NCBI GenBank assembly: GCA_963824595.1
Contig: CAWGPY010000007.1
Span: 186,001 to 250,000 of the forward strand
Origin: Cybelea sp963824595
GTDB taxonomy: Bacteria > Vulcanimicrobiota > Vulcanimicrobiia > Vulcanimicrobiales > Vulcanimicrobiaceae
Length of the DNA: 64,000 nt
Direction of reading: 5' to 3'
Position numbers and translations under genes: made by a program. Below the pieces are notes generated by a model. It searched no databases. It worked only from the letters and a program-made list of their open reading frames with translations, and was not told where the DNA came from. Positions 8,831-16,763 of this stretch are shown piece after piece (within the stretch, counting starts at the first letter, position 1; each line of letters opens with the position of its first letter).

Positions 8831-9643
8831 GTGACGCTGAACCTCGACGCCGCCGACGCCTATTGCCGCACGCTGACGCGCCGGCACTACGAGAACTTCA
8901 GCGTGGCGTCGGGCTTCGTGGACGCCGCGAAGCGGCTCGATCTCGCGCGCATCTACGCGTTCTGCCGCACGACCGACGACCTGGGCGACGAGAGCCGCGA
9001 CGGCAGCGCGCTGCCGCGACTCGAGCGCTGGCGATCCGAGGTCGAGGCGCTCTTCGCCGGCATCGAGCCGGTGCATCCGGTGCTCTTCGCGCTGCGCGAG
9101 ACGATCGCGCGGCGCTCCATTCCGGCGAAGCCGTTTCTCGATCTGATCGCCGCCAACGAGCAGGACCAGCGCGTCAAAACGTATCGCACGTGGGACGAGC
9201 TCATCGGCTACTGCGAGCTCTCCGCCGCGCCGGTGGGCCGGATGGTGCTGCGCGTCTTCGGCGTTGACGGCGCGGAGAACGAACGGCTCTCGGACGACGT
9301 CTGCATCGGGTTGCAGCTGGCCAATCACGCGCAAGACGTCAGCCGCGACGCGGCGATCGGGCGGCGCTACCTCGTCGAGAGCGACGTCGCGGCCGGGGGA
9401 ACCGCCGGCGCGGTGCGCGCCATGGTCGAGCGGGCGCGCGCGCTCCTGGCATCCGGCGAGCGGCTGGAGCGGCGGGTGCCGCGGCCGCTGCGCCTGCAGC
9501 TGGTGCTCTACCGCACCGGCGGCCTGGCCATCTGCGATGCCGCCGCCGCGATGGGGTACGAAACGGAGCGCCGCCGCCCGAGCGTTTCCGGGCCCACGAA
9601 GGTATTGCTCGTAGCTCGTGCCGCATTAAAGACCTTTTCATAA
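8831..9643 (+). CDS. hpnC: Hydroxysqualene synthase HpnC
   Basis: 270 residues of the squalene/phytoene synthase fold. The N-terminal HYENFSVASGF is characteristic of HpnC. The first Asp-rich motif is DDLGDE (49-54) and the second region is NHAQDVSRDAAIGRRYL (about 164-180). In the HpnCDE route HpnC converts presqualene diphosphate to hydroxysqualene. It is directly followed by hpnD, hpnE, shc and hpnH, so the assignment is strong. Start is GTG 8831, six bases after a -10 box, consistent with a leaderless message. Confidence 0.93.
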   Translation: MTLNLDAADAYCRTLTRRHYENFSVASGFVDAAKRLDLARIYAFCRTTDDLGDESRDGSALPRLERWRSEVEALFAGIEPVHPVLFALRETIARRSIPAKPFLDLIAANEQDQRVKTYRTWDELIGYCELSAAPVGRMVLRVFGVDGAENERLSDDVCIGLQLANHAQDVSRDAAIGRRYLVESDVAAGGTAGAVRAMVERARALLASGERLERRVPRPLRLQLVLYRTGGLAICDAAAAMGYETERRRPSVSGPTKVLLVARAALKTFS

Positions 9644-9658
9644 GGAATCCCCCACCGA

Positions 9659-10552
9659 ATGATCAACCTTCCGCGCGCCCTGCTCGGCATCTCGGCCTCG
9701 GAATCTCCGCAGCACCGTGCCGAGCGCTTCAATCGCGACATGGCGAAGCGCGAGGCGGGCAACTTTTATTGGGGCTTCATCTCGCTCGGCTATCACGAGC
9801 GGATGGCGATCTACGCGCTCTACAACTTCGCCCGCCAGGTTGACGACGAGGCCGATACCGTCGGGCTCGAGAACTTGCCGGCGCGGCTGGCCGTGCATCG
9901 CGACCGCATCTTGCAGGCCGCGCGCGGCGACTACGGCGACGACCCGATTCTGCGCGTGCTCTCCGAGGCGATGGACCGCTACTCGATTCCCGCCGCCGAG
10001 CTTCAGATGCTGGTAGACGGCGTCGAGATGGACTTCACGCGCTCGCGCTACGCGACGTTCGACGAGCTCCGCGCCTATTGCACGCTCGTGGCGTCGGTCG
10101 TCGGACGGATGTGCGTGCGCATCTTCGGGTTCAGCGACCCGATCGCGCTGGAGCGCGCCGACGACCTGGGCATGGCGCTGCAGCTCACGAACATTCTGCG
10201 CGACGTGCGCGAAGACGCGGTGGATATGAAGCGCGTCTACCTGCCGCAGGACGAGCTGCAGCGGTTCGGCGTCCCCGAGCCGGCGCTGTTCGACGGCGAG
10301 ATCGTGCCGGGCTGGAACGGCCTCGTGGCGCATCAGGTCGCGCGGGCGCGGACGTACTTCACCAGCGGCTACGAGGTGCTGCGCTACATCCCGCGCCGGC
10401 CGGCGGCGTGCGTTCAGACCATGGCCGGCATCTACGAGGAACTGCTGAAGAAGATCGAACGCGAGCCGGGGCTTCCGCTGCGAGCGCGCGCCGCGCTGTC
10501 GAAGACGGAGAAACTTCGCGTGGTCGTTCGTTCGTGGCTCTCGAGCGCGTAG
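9659..10552 (+). CDS. hpnD: Presqualene diphosphate synthase HpnD
   Basis: 297 residues. It condenses two farnesyl diphosphates to presqualene diphosphate. Motifs: NFYWGFISL (35-43), first Asp-rich motif VDDEAD (61-66), and the second region LGMALQLTNILRDVREDA (about 174-191). An AAGGA sits upstream of the ATG at 9659. The gene follows hpnC by 15 bases and its 3' end overlaps hpnE by 19 bases, indicating a tightly coupled operon. Confidence 0.94.
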   Translation: MINLPRALLGISASESPQHRAERFNRDMAKREAGNFYWGFISLGYHERMAIYALYNFARQVDDEADTVGLENLPARLAVHRDRILQAARGDYGDDPILRVLSEAMDRYSIPAAELQMLVDGVEMDFTRSRYATFDELRAYCTLVASVVGRMCVRIFGFSDPIALERADDLGMALQLTNILRDVREDAVDMKRVYLPQDELQRFGVPEPALFDGEIVPGWNGLVAHQVARARTYFTSGYEVLRYIPRRPAACVQTMAGIYEELLKKIEREPGLPLRARAALSKTEKLRVVVRSWLSSA

Positions 10553-11811
10553 CGGTCGTCGGCGCCGGGCTCGCCGGGCTCGCGGCGGCCCTCGCGCTGA
10601 AGGATGCGGGCGCGCGCGTGGAGCTCTTCGAGCGCAGCCGGCTGCTCGGCGGCCGGGCCACGTCGTTCGAGATTGACGGCGTCGAGGTTGACAACGGCCA
10701 GCACGTATTCTTGGCGTGCTGCACCGAGTTCGTGGCCTTCGCGCGGCGCGTCGGCATGGAAGGCGAGCTGCGGCTGCAGGATCGCTTCGACGCGCTCATC
10801 GTCGCGCGCGACGGCCGCAGCGGACGGCTGCGCGCGGGCGTCCTTCCCGCGCCGCTGCAGCTGGCGGAGTCGTTCGCGTTCTATCCGCACCTGACGCTCG
10901 CGCAAAAATTCCGCATCGTGCGGGCTCTCGCCTCCGTTGTCACCCTGAGTAGCTCTCCGAAGGGCGCAGAGCACAAAGAGACGTTCGAACAGTGGCTGCG
11001 GCGCAACGGCCAAGGCGCGGGAGAGCGCCGGGCGTTCTGGGATCCGTTCTTCATCCCGGCGCTCAACGCACCGTTCGATCGCGTCGCCGCCGCCGACGCG
11101 ATCTTCGTGCTGCAGACCGGGTTTTTGCGCGATGCGGGCGCGGCGCGGTTCGGCTTTTCGACGGTGCCGCTCGCGCATTTCGCCGCGGCGGCGGCGGCGC
11201 AGCTCGATGCGGTGCACGTTTCGACCGCGGTCCTCGGCCTCGACGCCGGAACCGACGGCGTGGCCCTGCGACCGGCCCAGGGCGACGCGCAGCGGTTCGA
11301 CGCCGTCGTGCTCGCGGTCGCGCCGCGGCAGGCGCAGCGCATCCTGGGCGATCCGGCGCGCTACGGCGTGGAGCACCTGGGCGAGTACGACCCGTATCCC
11401 ATCGTTGACGTGCATCTCTGGCACGACGGCGGCAGCATCGGCCTCGACTTCGCGGCCGCGCTGGAGTCGCCGGTGCAGTGGATCTTCGAGAAGTCGCCGG
11501 GCTATCTCGCGTGCAGCATCAGCGCCGCGGATCGTTATCTGACGATGCCGACGCAGGAGCTCGAAGCGCTCGCATGGAGCGAGGTCCGCGCCTACCTGCC
11601 GGCGCTGCAGGGCGCCACGATCGTGCGCAGCGCGGTGACGCGCAATCCCGAGGCGACGTGGCTGCCGCGGGTCGGCAGCGGGCGCACCGCCCAACGGACG
11701 TCGCACCCGGCCGTCGCGATCGCGGGCTCGTGGACCGACACCGGCTGGCCCGACACGATGGAATCGGCGGTGCGGAGCGGAAGGCAGGCGGCACGGTGTC
11801 TGCTTCGGTAG
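10534..11811 (+). CDS. hpnE: Hydroxysqualene dehydroxylase HpnE
   Basis: About 425 residues, FAD-dependent amine-oxidase-like fold. The dinucleotide motif VVGAGLAGLAAALAL starts at residue 8, followed by LLGGRATSFEIDG and NGQHVF. The C-terminal FAD segment is AIAGSWTDTGWPDTMESAV. It reduces hydroxysqualene to squalene, the substrate of the next gene product. GTG at 10534, inside the end of hpnD, is the only suitable start. Residues about 134-147 (SVVTLSSSPKGAEH, before TFEQWLRRNG) are encoded by a copy of the dispersed palindromic element, which is kept in frame in a variable loop. Confidence 0.93.
   Translation: MALERVAVVGAGLAGLAAALALKDAGARVELFERSRLLGGRATSFEIDGVEVDNGQHVFLACCTEFVAFARRVGMEGELRLQDRFDALIVARDGRSGRLRAGVLPAPLQLAESFAFYPHLTLAQKFRIVRALASVVTLSSSPKGAEHKETFEQWLRRNGQGAGERRAFWDPFFIPALNAPFDRVAAADAIFVLQTGFLRDAGAARFGFSTVPLAHFAAAAAAQLDAVHVSTAVLGLDAGTDGVALRPAQGDAQRFDAVVLAVAPRQAQRILGDPARYGVEHLGEYDPYPIVDVHLWHDGGSIGLDFAAALESPVQWIFEKSPGYLACSISAADRYLTMPTQELEALAWSEVRAYLPALQGATIVRSAVTRNPEATWLPRVGSGRTAQRTSHPAVAIAGSWTDTGWPDTMESAVRSGRQAARCLLR
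10939..10973 (+). repeat. Palindromic element inside hpnE
   Basis: Starts GTCACCCTGAG and ends near CGAAGGGCGC, matching the ends of the intergenic copies. It is translated in frame as part of HpnE. Confidence 0.6.
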
Positions 11812-13691
11812 CGCAAGCGCTCCACCGCGCGGTCGGGTGGCTCTTGCAGGCGCAGTCCACCGAGGGCTGGTGGTCGGGCGAGCTCGAGACGAACGTGACG
11901 ATGACGGCGGAGCACGTGCTGCTCTTTCGCTTCTTGGGCCTGCCCCACGACGAGTTCCGCACCGGCGCGGTCGCGCACATCCTCGGCAATCAGCGCAGCG
12001 ACGGATCGTGGGCGCTCTACTACGACGGCCCCGCCGATCTCAGCACGACCATCGAGGCGTACGTCGCGCTCAAGGTGCTGGGCGTGGATTCCGCGCGCGA
12101 CGAGATGCGCCGGGCGCTGGAGGTGATCCACCGCGAGGGCGGCGTGGTCAACGCGCGCGTCTTCACCAAGATTTGGCTCGCGCTCTTCGGCATCTATCCG
12201 TGGTCGGGCGTGCCGTCGCTGCCGCCGGAAATCGTCTACTTCCCGCTGTGGATGCCGTTCAATCTCTACGATTTCGCCTGCTGGGCGCGTGGCACGGTGG
12301 CGCCGCTCACGATCGTCGTGTCGAAGCGGCCCGTTCGCGAGCTTGGCGTGGACGTGAGCGAGATCGTCGTGCCCGGCACGGAAGACGCGATGAAGCGCGT
12401 CGCCGGCTCGCGGCACTGGCTGATGTACGTCGAGCGGTTGCAGAAGCTCTACGAGGGGCTGCCGCGCCAGCCGAAGCGCGACGACGCACAGCAGCGGGTC
12501 GCTCAGTGGATCGTGGAGCGTCAGGAGGCCGACGGCAGCTGGGGCGGCATCCAGCCGCCGTGGGTGTATTCGCTGATCGCGCTCGACCTAATGGGCTACT
12601 CGCTCGATCATCCGGTGATGCGCAAGGGCATCGAGGGCATGCATCGCTTTACGATTGACGACGCGCAGGGCTGGCGATTCTTGGCGTGCATGTCGCCGGT
12701 GTGGGACACGGCGTGGGCGGTGCGCGCGCTCGCGCTGGCCGGGTTGGACGCGTCGCATCCCGCGATGCGGCGCGCGGTGAGCTGGCTGCTGCGCGAGCAG
12801 ATCGCCGACGACGCGCCGGGCGACTGGAGGATGAAGTGCGCGGAGAAGAACGGGAACGGCTGGGCGTTCGAGTTCGACAACGACGCCTACCCCGACATTG
12901 ACGACACGACGATCGTGGTGCTGGCGCTGCTCGAGGGCGGCAACCACGCCGACGTCGCCGGCGCGGTCGAGCGCGCGCGCCGCTGGACGCTGGCGATGGA
13001 CTGCCGCGACGGCAACTGGGCGGCGTTCGATCGCGACAACGACCGCGATCTGCTCTACAAGATGCCGTTCTCCGATTTCGGGGCGATGATCGATCCGCCC
13101 ACCGAGGACGTGACGGCGCACGTCCTCGAGATGCTCGCGGCGCTGGGCTACGACACCTCGAACCGCTACGTTTCGCGCGGCCTGGCGTATCTGCGCGCGG
13201 CCCAGAAGCCGAACGGATCCTGGTTCGGGCGCTGGGGCGTGAACTACGTTTACGGAACGTGGTGCGTGGTCTCGTGCCTGGCCGCTTTGAAGACGGGTCG
13301 CGACATGATGGAGCGGGGCGCCGCGTGGCTCGTCTCGGTGCAGAACGAGGACGGCGGCTGGGGCGAGAGCTGTCACTCCTACGTTGACGAGACGTGCGCC
13401 GGGATCGGCGCGAGCACGGCGTCGCAGACGGCCTGGGCGGTCAACGCGCTGCAACTTGCCGGACAGTCGCAACATCCGGCGGTCGAACGCGGTTTAACGT
13501 ACCTGTGCGAGCGTCAGCGCGGCGACGGAACCTGGGACGAGCCCGAGTGCACGGGCACGGGATTTCCGCGCGACTTTTATATCAATTATCACCTCTATCG
13601 CCACCTCTTTCCGACGATGGCCCTCGCCGAAGCCTGTAAAGTAAAGGACGTCCCGCCGCAGACCATGAAGGAAGCAACCATCCCATCATGA
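11796..13691 (+). CDS. shc: Squalene-hopene cyclase
   Basis: 631 residues, the normal size. Cyclises squalene to hopene/hopanol at the membrane. The catalytic acid motif is present as DIDDTT (D367-I-D-D370, the DxDD site). Several QW repeats are visible: QSTEGWWSGELE near the N-terminus, QEADGSWGGIQPP, QKPNGSWFGRWG, QNEDGGWGES and QRGDGTWDEPE. The C-terminal GFPRDFYINYHLYRHLFP is also diagnostic. GTG at 11796 has GGAAGG upstream and overlaps the hpnE stop by 16 bases. The hpnH start overlaps its stop (ATGA), so the whole hpn run is coupled. Confidence 0.96.
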   Translation: MSASVAQALHRAVGWLLQAQSTEGWWSGELETNVTMTAEHVLLFRFLGLPHDEFRTGAVAHILGNQRSDGSWALYYDGPADLSTTIEAYVALKVLGVDSARDEMRRALEVIHREGGVVNARVFTKIWLALFGIYPWSGVPSLPPEIVYFPLWMPFNLYDFACWARGTVAPLTIVVSKRPVRELGVDVSEIVVPGTEDAMKRVAGSRHWLMYVERLQKLYEGLPRQPKRDDAQQRVAQWIVERQEADGSWGGIQPPWVYSLIALDLMGYSLDHPVMRKGIEGMHRFTIDDAQGWRFLACMSPVWDTAWAVRALALAGLDASHPAMRRAVSWLLREQIADDAPGDWRMKCAEKNGNGWAFEFDNDAYPDIDDTTIVVLALLEGGNHADVAGAVERARRWTLAMDCRDGNWAAFDRDNDRDLLYKMPFSDFGAMIDPPTEDVTAHVLEMLAALGYDTSNRYVSRGLAYLRAAQKPNGSWFGRWGVNYVYGTWCVVSCLAALKTGRDMMERGAAWLVSVQNEDGGWGESCHSYVDETCAGIGASTASQTAWAVNALQLAGQSQHPAVERGLTYLCERQRGDGTWDEPECTGTGFPRDFYINYHLYRHLFPTMALAEACKVKDVPPQTMKEATIPS

Positions 13692-14695
13692 CCATGCCCC
13701 TCCAACAAAAGATCGCCGTGGCGAAGTACGTCGCCGGCAAGAAGCTCAAAGGCGAGACGAAGTATCCGCTCGTGCTGGAGCTCGAGCCGCTGCTGCAATG
13801 CAATCTAGCGTGCGCCGGCTGCGGGAAGATCCAGCACCCCGACGACATTCTGCGCCGCCGCCTGAGCGTGGAAGAGTGCATCGCGGCCGTCGAGGAGTGC
13901 GGGGCGCCGATGGTGTCCATCGCCGGCGGCGAGCCCCTGGTGCACGAGCAGATGCCGCAGATCGTCGAGGAGCTGGTCAAGCGCAAGAAGTTCATCTTCC
14001 TCTGCACCAACGCGCTGCTGCTGAAGAAGAAGATCCACCTCTTCAAGCCGTCGGTCTACTTCGCGTGGATGATCCACCTCGACGGGATGCGCGAGCGCCA
14101 CGATCAGTCGGTCTGCCGCGAGGGCGTGTTCGAAAAGGCGGTTGACGCGATCAAAGACGCGAAGGCGCGCGGCTTCCGCGTCTTCACGAACACGACGTTC
14201 TTCGATCAGGATGGGCCCGAGTCGATCCGCGAGGTGCTCGACTACCTCAACGACGACCTGAAGGTGGATATGATGCAGATCTCACCGGCCTACGCGTACG
14301 AGAAGGCGCCCGACCAGGAGCACTTCCTCGGCGTGCGCCGCACGCGCGAGATCTTCAGTCAGGTCTTCGCCGACGGCAAGCGCAAGAAGTGGCGGCTGAA
14401 CCACAGTCCGCTGTATCTGGATTTCCTCGAGGGCAAGGTTGACTTCGAATGCACGCCGTGGGGCATCCCCTGCTACACGGTCTTCGGCTGGCAGCGCCCC
14501 TGCTACCTGATGAGCAAAGAGGGCTACGCCAAGACGTACAAGGAGCTGCTCGAGGAGACGGATTGGTCGAAGTACGGCCGCGGCAAGCACGAGTCGTGCG
14601 AAAACTGCATGGCCCACTGCGGATACGAACCGACCGCCGTGCTGCGCACGACGGGATCCATCAAAGAATCCATCCGCGCCGCAATCGGCAATTAA
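13688..14695 (+). CDS. hpnH: Adenosyl-hopene transferase HpnH (radical SAM)
   Basis: 335 residues. The radical SAM cluster motif is CNLACAGC (C38, C42, C45), followed by SIAGGEPLVH. A C-terminal Cys set (CTPWGIPCYTVFGWQRPCY and CENCMAHCGYEP) is typical of HpnH. It adds a 5'-deoxyadenosyl radical to diploptene to give adenosylhopane, the first step towards C35 extended hopanoids. The ATG overlaps the shc stop. The next enzyme, HpnG, is encoded about 9.4 kb downstream, not here. A palindromic element follows three bases after the stop. Confidence 0.95.
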   Translation: MTMPLQQKIAVAKYVAGKKLKGETKYPLVLELEPLLQCNLACAGCGKIQHPDDILRRRLSVEECIAAVEECGAPMVSIAGGEPLVHEQMPQIVEELVKRKKFIFLCTNALLLKKKIHLFKPSVYFAWMIHLDGMRERHDQSVCREGVFEKAVDAIKDAKARGFRVFTNTTFFDQDGPESIREVLDYLNDDLKVDMMQISPAYAYEKAPDQEHFLGVRRTREIFSQVFADGKRKKWRLNHSPLYLDFLEGKVDFECTPWGIPCYTVFGWQRPCYLMSKEGYAKTYKELLEETDWSKYGRGKHESCENCMAHCGYEPTAVLRTTGSIKESIRAAIGN

Positions 14696-14697
14696 TT

Positions 14698-14742
14698 GTC
14701 ATCCTGAGCAGCGCCGCGCAGCGGCGCCTGTCGAAGGGGCGA
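14698..14742 (+). repeat. Palindromic element between hpnH and the YihY gene
   Basis: Full-length copy: GTCATCCTGAGCAGC, a central stem GCGCCGC-GCA-GCGGCGC, then TGTCGAAGGGGCGAGC. Its complement supplies the last residues and TGA stop of the convergent YihY gene. It could also form a bidirectional hairpin terminator. Confidence 0.75.
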
Positions 14743-15586
14743 GCGACCCATAGCGCTTTGCGTACACGTGCGTGAACTCCGCGCCGAGCAAGACGATCTG
14801 GGCCGAGTAATAGACCCACACGAGGAAGACCACGAGCCCGCCGAAGGCGCCGTAGCCCGACGCAATCGCGGCGCGCCCGAGATACCATCCCAGCGCGAAC
14901 TCTCCGGCGACGAAGAGCAGCGCCGAAGCGGCCGCGCCGCGCCATACATCGCTCCACGCGATGCGGCGGTCGGGCAGATATTCGAAGAGCAAGGCGAAGA
15001 GCAGCGTGTCGATCGCCAGCGACGCGGCGAAGTCGGCGGCCTTCGTGGCGGCGGGAAAGCCGGGCGAGACGTGTGCCAGCGCGGTGCCGGCAGCCGTCAG
15101 GCCCGCAGTAACGCCGACCGACACGAGCAGCAGCGCGGCGATGCCAAGCACGACGGCGAACGAGATCAGCCGCGCCTTCACCGTCTGCGGCAGCGACGTC
15201 TTGGCGGGCGCGACGTCCCAAACGGTGTCGAGCGCGTCCTGCAGCGACGAGAACAATCCGACGGCGCCGGCCACGAACACCGCCCAACCGACGATCTGCG
15301 CGAGCAGGCCCGTTCGCTGCTGCGCCAGGGTCGCCGTCACGATGGATTGGACGACCGCGGCGGTCGCGGGCCCCGCGGTGGACGCGAGATGGCCGTAGAG
15401 TTCGTCGAGCAGGGCCTGGTGGCGGCCGAGAACGAGGCCGCCGATCTCGACCACCACGATGACGAGCGGCGCGACGGCGAACACGGCAAAATATGCGATC
15501 GCAGCGGCGAGCCACTGCGATTTGTGCCGCTGGAACTCAGTAAGGGTTTCTTTTGCGAGCGATCCGGCTGCCGCCAGGCCTTTCAT
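14699..15586 (-). CDS. YihY/BrkB family inner-membrane protein
   Basis: 295 residues with about six membrane segments. Family features include FQRHKSQWLAAAIAYFAVF near the N-terminus, GLFSSLQDALDTVWDV in the middle, and GYGAFGGLVVFLVWVYYSAQ followed by GAEFTHVYAKRYG at the end. YihY/BrkB proteins are often called ribonuclease BN-like, but that role is unsupported; function is unknown. Start ATG 15586 has AAGG upstream; a GTG at 15604 is the alternative. The last ~14 residues (after KRYGS) and the stop codon come from the palindromic element. It is third in a minus-strand run with the two small genes upstream. Confidence 0.88.
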   Translation of the reverse strand: MKGLAAAGSLAKETLTEFQRHKSQWLAAAIAYFAVFAVAPLVIVVVEIGGLVLGRHQALLDELYGHLASTAGPATAAVVQSIVTATLAQQRTGLLAQIVGWAVFVAGAVGLFSSLQDALDTVWDVAPAKTSLPQTVKARLISFAVVLGIAALLLVSVGVTAGLTAAGTALAHVSPGFPAATKAADFAASLAIDTLLFALLFEYLPDRRIAWSDVWRGAAASALLFVAGEFALGWYLGRAAIASGYGAFGGLVVFLVWVYYSAQIVLLGAEFTHVYAKRYGSLAPSTGAAARRCSG

Positions 15587-15615
15587 AGAGCCCGCCTTAC
15601 CCACGCCGGCCCGAG

Positions 15616-15819
15616 CTAGCGGCGCTCGACCCCGCCCAAACGTACTTCGAGCGTGTCGAAGCGTTCCAAGATTTTCACCATCGAGCGGTCCACGAGCGTT
15701 TCGAGCGCGCCGACGCGCGTTTCGAGCCGGTCGAACCGCACGTCCACCGCTCGAAAGCCGAGCTCGGTCGCTTCCTTGAGCGAGAGCACGGCGGTGAGAA
15801 CTTCATCTGCATTCGTCAT
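15616..15819 (-). CDS. Small coiled-coil protein (paralogue of 21489-21872)
   Basis: 67 residues, fully helical and charged. It begins MTNADEVLTAVLSLKEATELG and continues with RFDRLETRV and RFDTLEVRL heptad-like units. The N-terminus is closely similar to that of the protein at 21489-21872 (MTNGNEILAAVLSLHEATDLG), which carries many more units. No enzyme motif; it probably forms a coiled-coil oligomer. It lies 4 bases after the DUF4267 gene and 30 before the YihY start, so it is likely in their operon. Confidence 0.65.
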   Translation of the reverse strand: MTNADEVLTAVLSLKEATELGFRAVDVRFDRLETRVGALETLVDRSMVKILERFDTLEVRLGGVERR

Positions 15820-15822
15820 CCG

Positions 15823-16203
15823 CTAACGCCCGATCGCGAACAGCGCCATCGCGATGATGAGCACGAACGCCACGATTCCCGAGGCGTGGATGCCGTGCGC
15901 GACGTGCACGCGGCGCTCGTGGGCGTGGTGCCAGACGATGGCGAGGTCGGCGACGGAGACGACGATGCCCACCGCCGCAAATACGATCAGCAGCGTGAGG
16001 GAGTGGAAGTAGGCGACGGCGCCGAGCAGCACGCCCAGCGCGATGTCGCGAATGCCGGTCGCACGGACGTAGCCGTGCGCGTCGTGGCCATCGGCGCGAA
16101 CGCCGTAGCCGCGCGAGACCGCGTGCGGCGCGACCAGCGCGTAGAGGCCGATGAGGACCAGCACGACGGCGACGACCCAGCCCAGAACGAAGACGGCGCT
16201 CAT
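15823..16203 (-). CDS. DUF4267-type small membrane protein
   Basis: 126 residues with four hydrophobic helices and a conserved-looking central stretch VRATGIRDIALGVLLG. This resembles DUF4267 proteins. Function is unknown. First gene of a minus-strand run of three. The ATG at 16203 was chosen because it sits just before the first helix. Confidence 0.7.
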   Translation of the reverse strand: MSAVFVLGWVVAVVLVLIGLYALVAPHAVSRGYGVRADGHDAHGYVRATGIRDIALGVLLGAVAYFHSLTLLIVFAAVGIVVSVADLAIVWHHAHERRVHVAHGIHASGIVAFVLIIAMALFAIGR

Positions 16204-16292
16204 GGGCGCGCCTTTCGGCGCCGCACCCCGGTGTCATTCTGCCGAAGGGCGCCAGGCGGCGCAGGCCGCCGCGGCCAACGCTCGACGTCACT

Positions 16293-16670
16293 ATGATCGA
16301 GGGATTACCGAAGAACTTCCGCACCGAGGAGGGTATCAAGTACGGCCAGCTTTGCCTGGTCGACATCCCCGCCGAGGCGCGCGAGCACGAACCCTGGTTC
16401 AACCAGACGCTCACGACGGTCAACGACGCCGTCGTGCGGATGGGCGTGTTCGAGGGCGAGTTTCCGTGGCACAAGCACGCGGACCAAGACGAATTCTTCC
16501 TCGTGCTCGAGGGCGAGATCGTGCTCGACGTGGAGGGACGCGACTCCGTCACGCTCCGCCGCCACGAGGGCTTCACCGTGCCCAAGAACGTCGTGCACCG
16601 GCCGCGCTCCCCGCAGCGGTCGATCGTGCTCATGGTGGAGTCGTTGGGAATCGTGCCGACGGGCGACTGA
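16293..16670 (+). CDS. Cupin-domain protein
   Basis: 125 residues forming one cupin barrel. The metal-binding motif 1 is FPWHKHADQDEFFLVLEGE (two His and a Glu) and motif 2 is GFTVPKNVVHRPRSP. Single-domain cupins of this type bind a divalent metal and act as isomerases or sensors; the substrate cannot be told. It stands alone on the + strand and converges on the NHL lipoprotein, with a strong hairpin between. Confidence 0.82.
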   Translation: MIEGLPKNFRTEEGIKYGQLCLVDIPAEAREHEPWFNQTLTTVNDAVVRMGVFEGEFPWHKHADQDEFFLVLEGEIVLDVEGRDSVTLRRHEGFTVPKNVVHRPRSPQRSIVLMVESLGIVPTGD

Positions 16671-16695
16671 CTTCTCTCAGCCGCACCGCGTCACT

Positions 16696-16745
16696 CCGCC
16701 GCCGGCTCGACGCTCGTTGAGCGTCGACTGGGGGCGCCGGCGGCG
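16696..16745. terminator. Two-tier hairpin between convergent genes
   Basis: Outer stem CGCCGCCGGC (16697-16706) with GCCGGCGGCG (16736-16745), and inner perfect stem TCGACGCTC (16707-16715) with GAGCGTCGA (16719-16727). There is no long T run. It probably blocks transcription from both sides. Confidence 0.55.
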
Positions 16746-16763
16746 AAGAGGTTGGGTTCGAGC

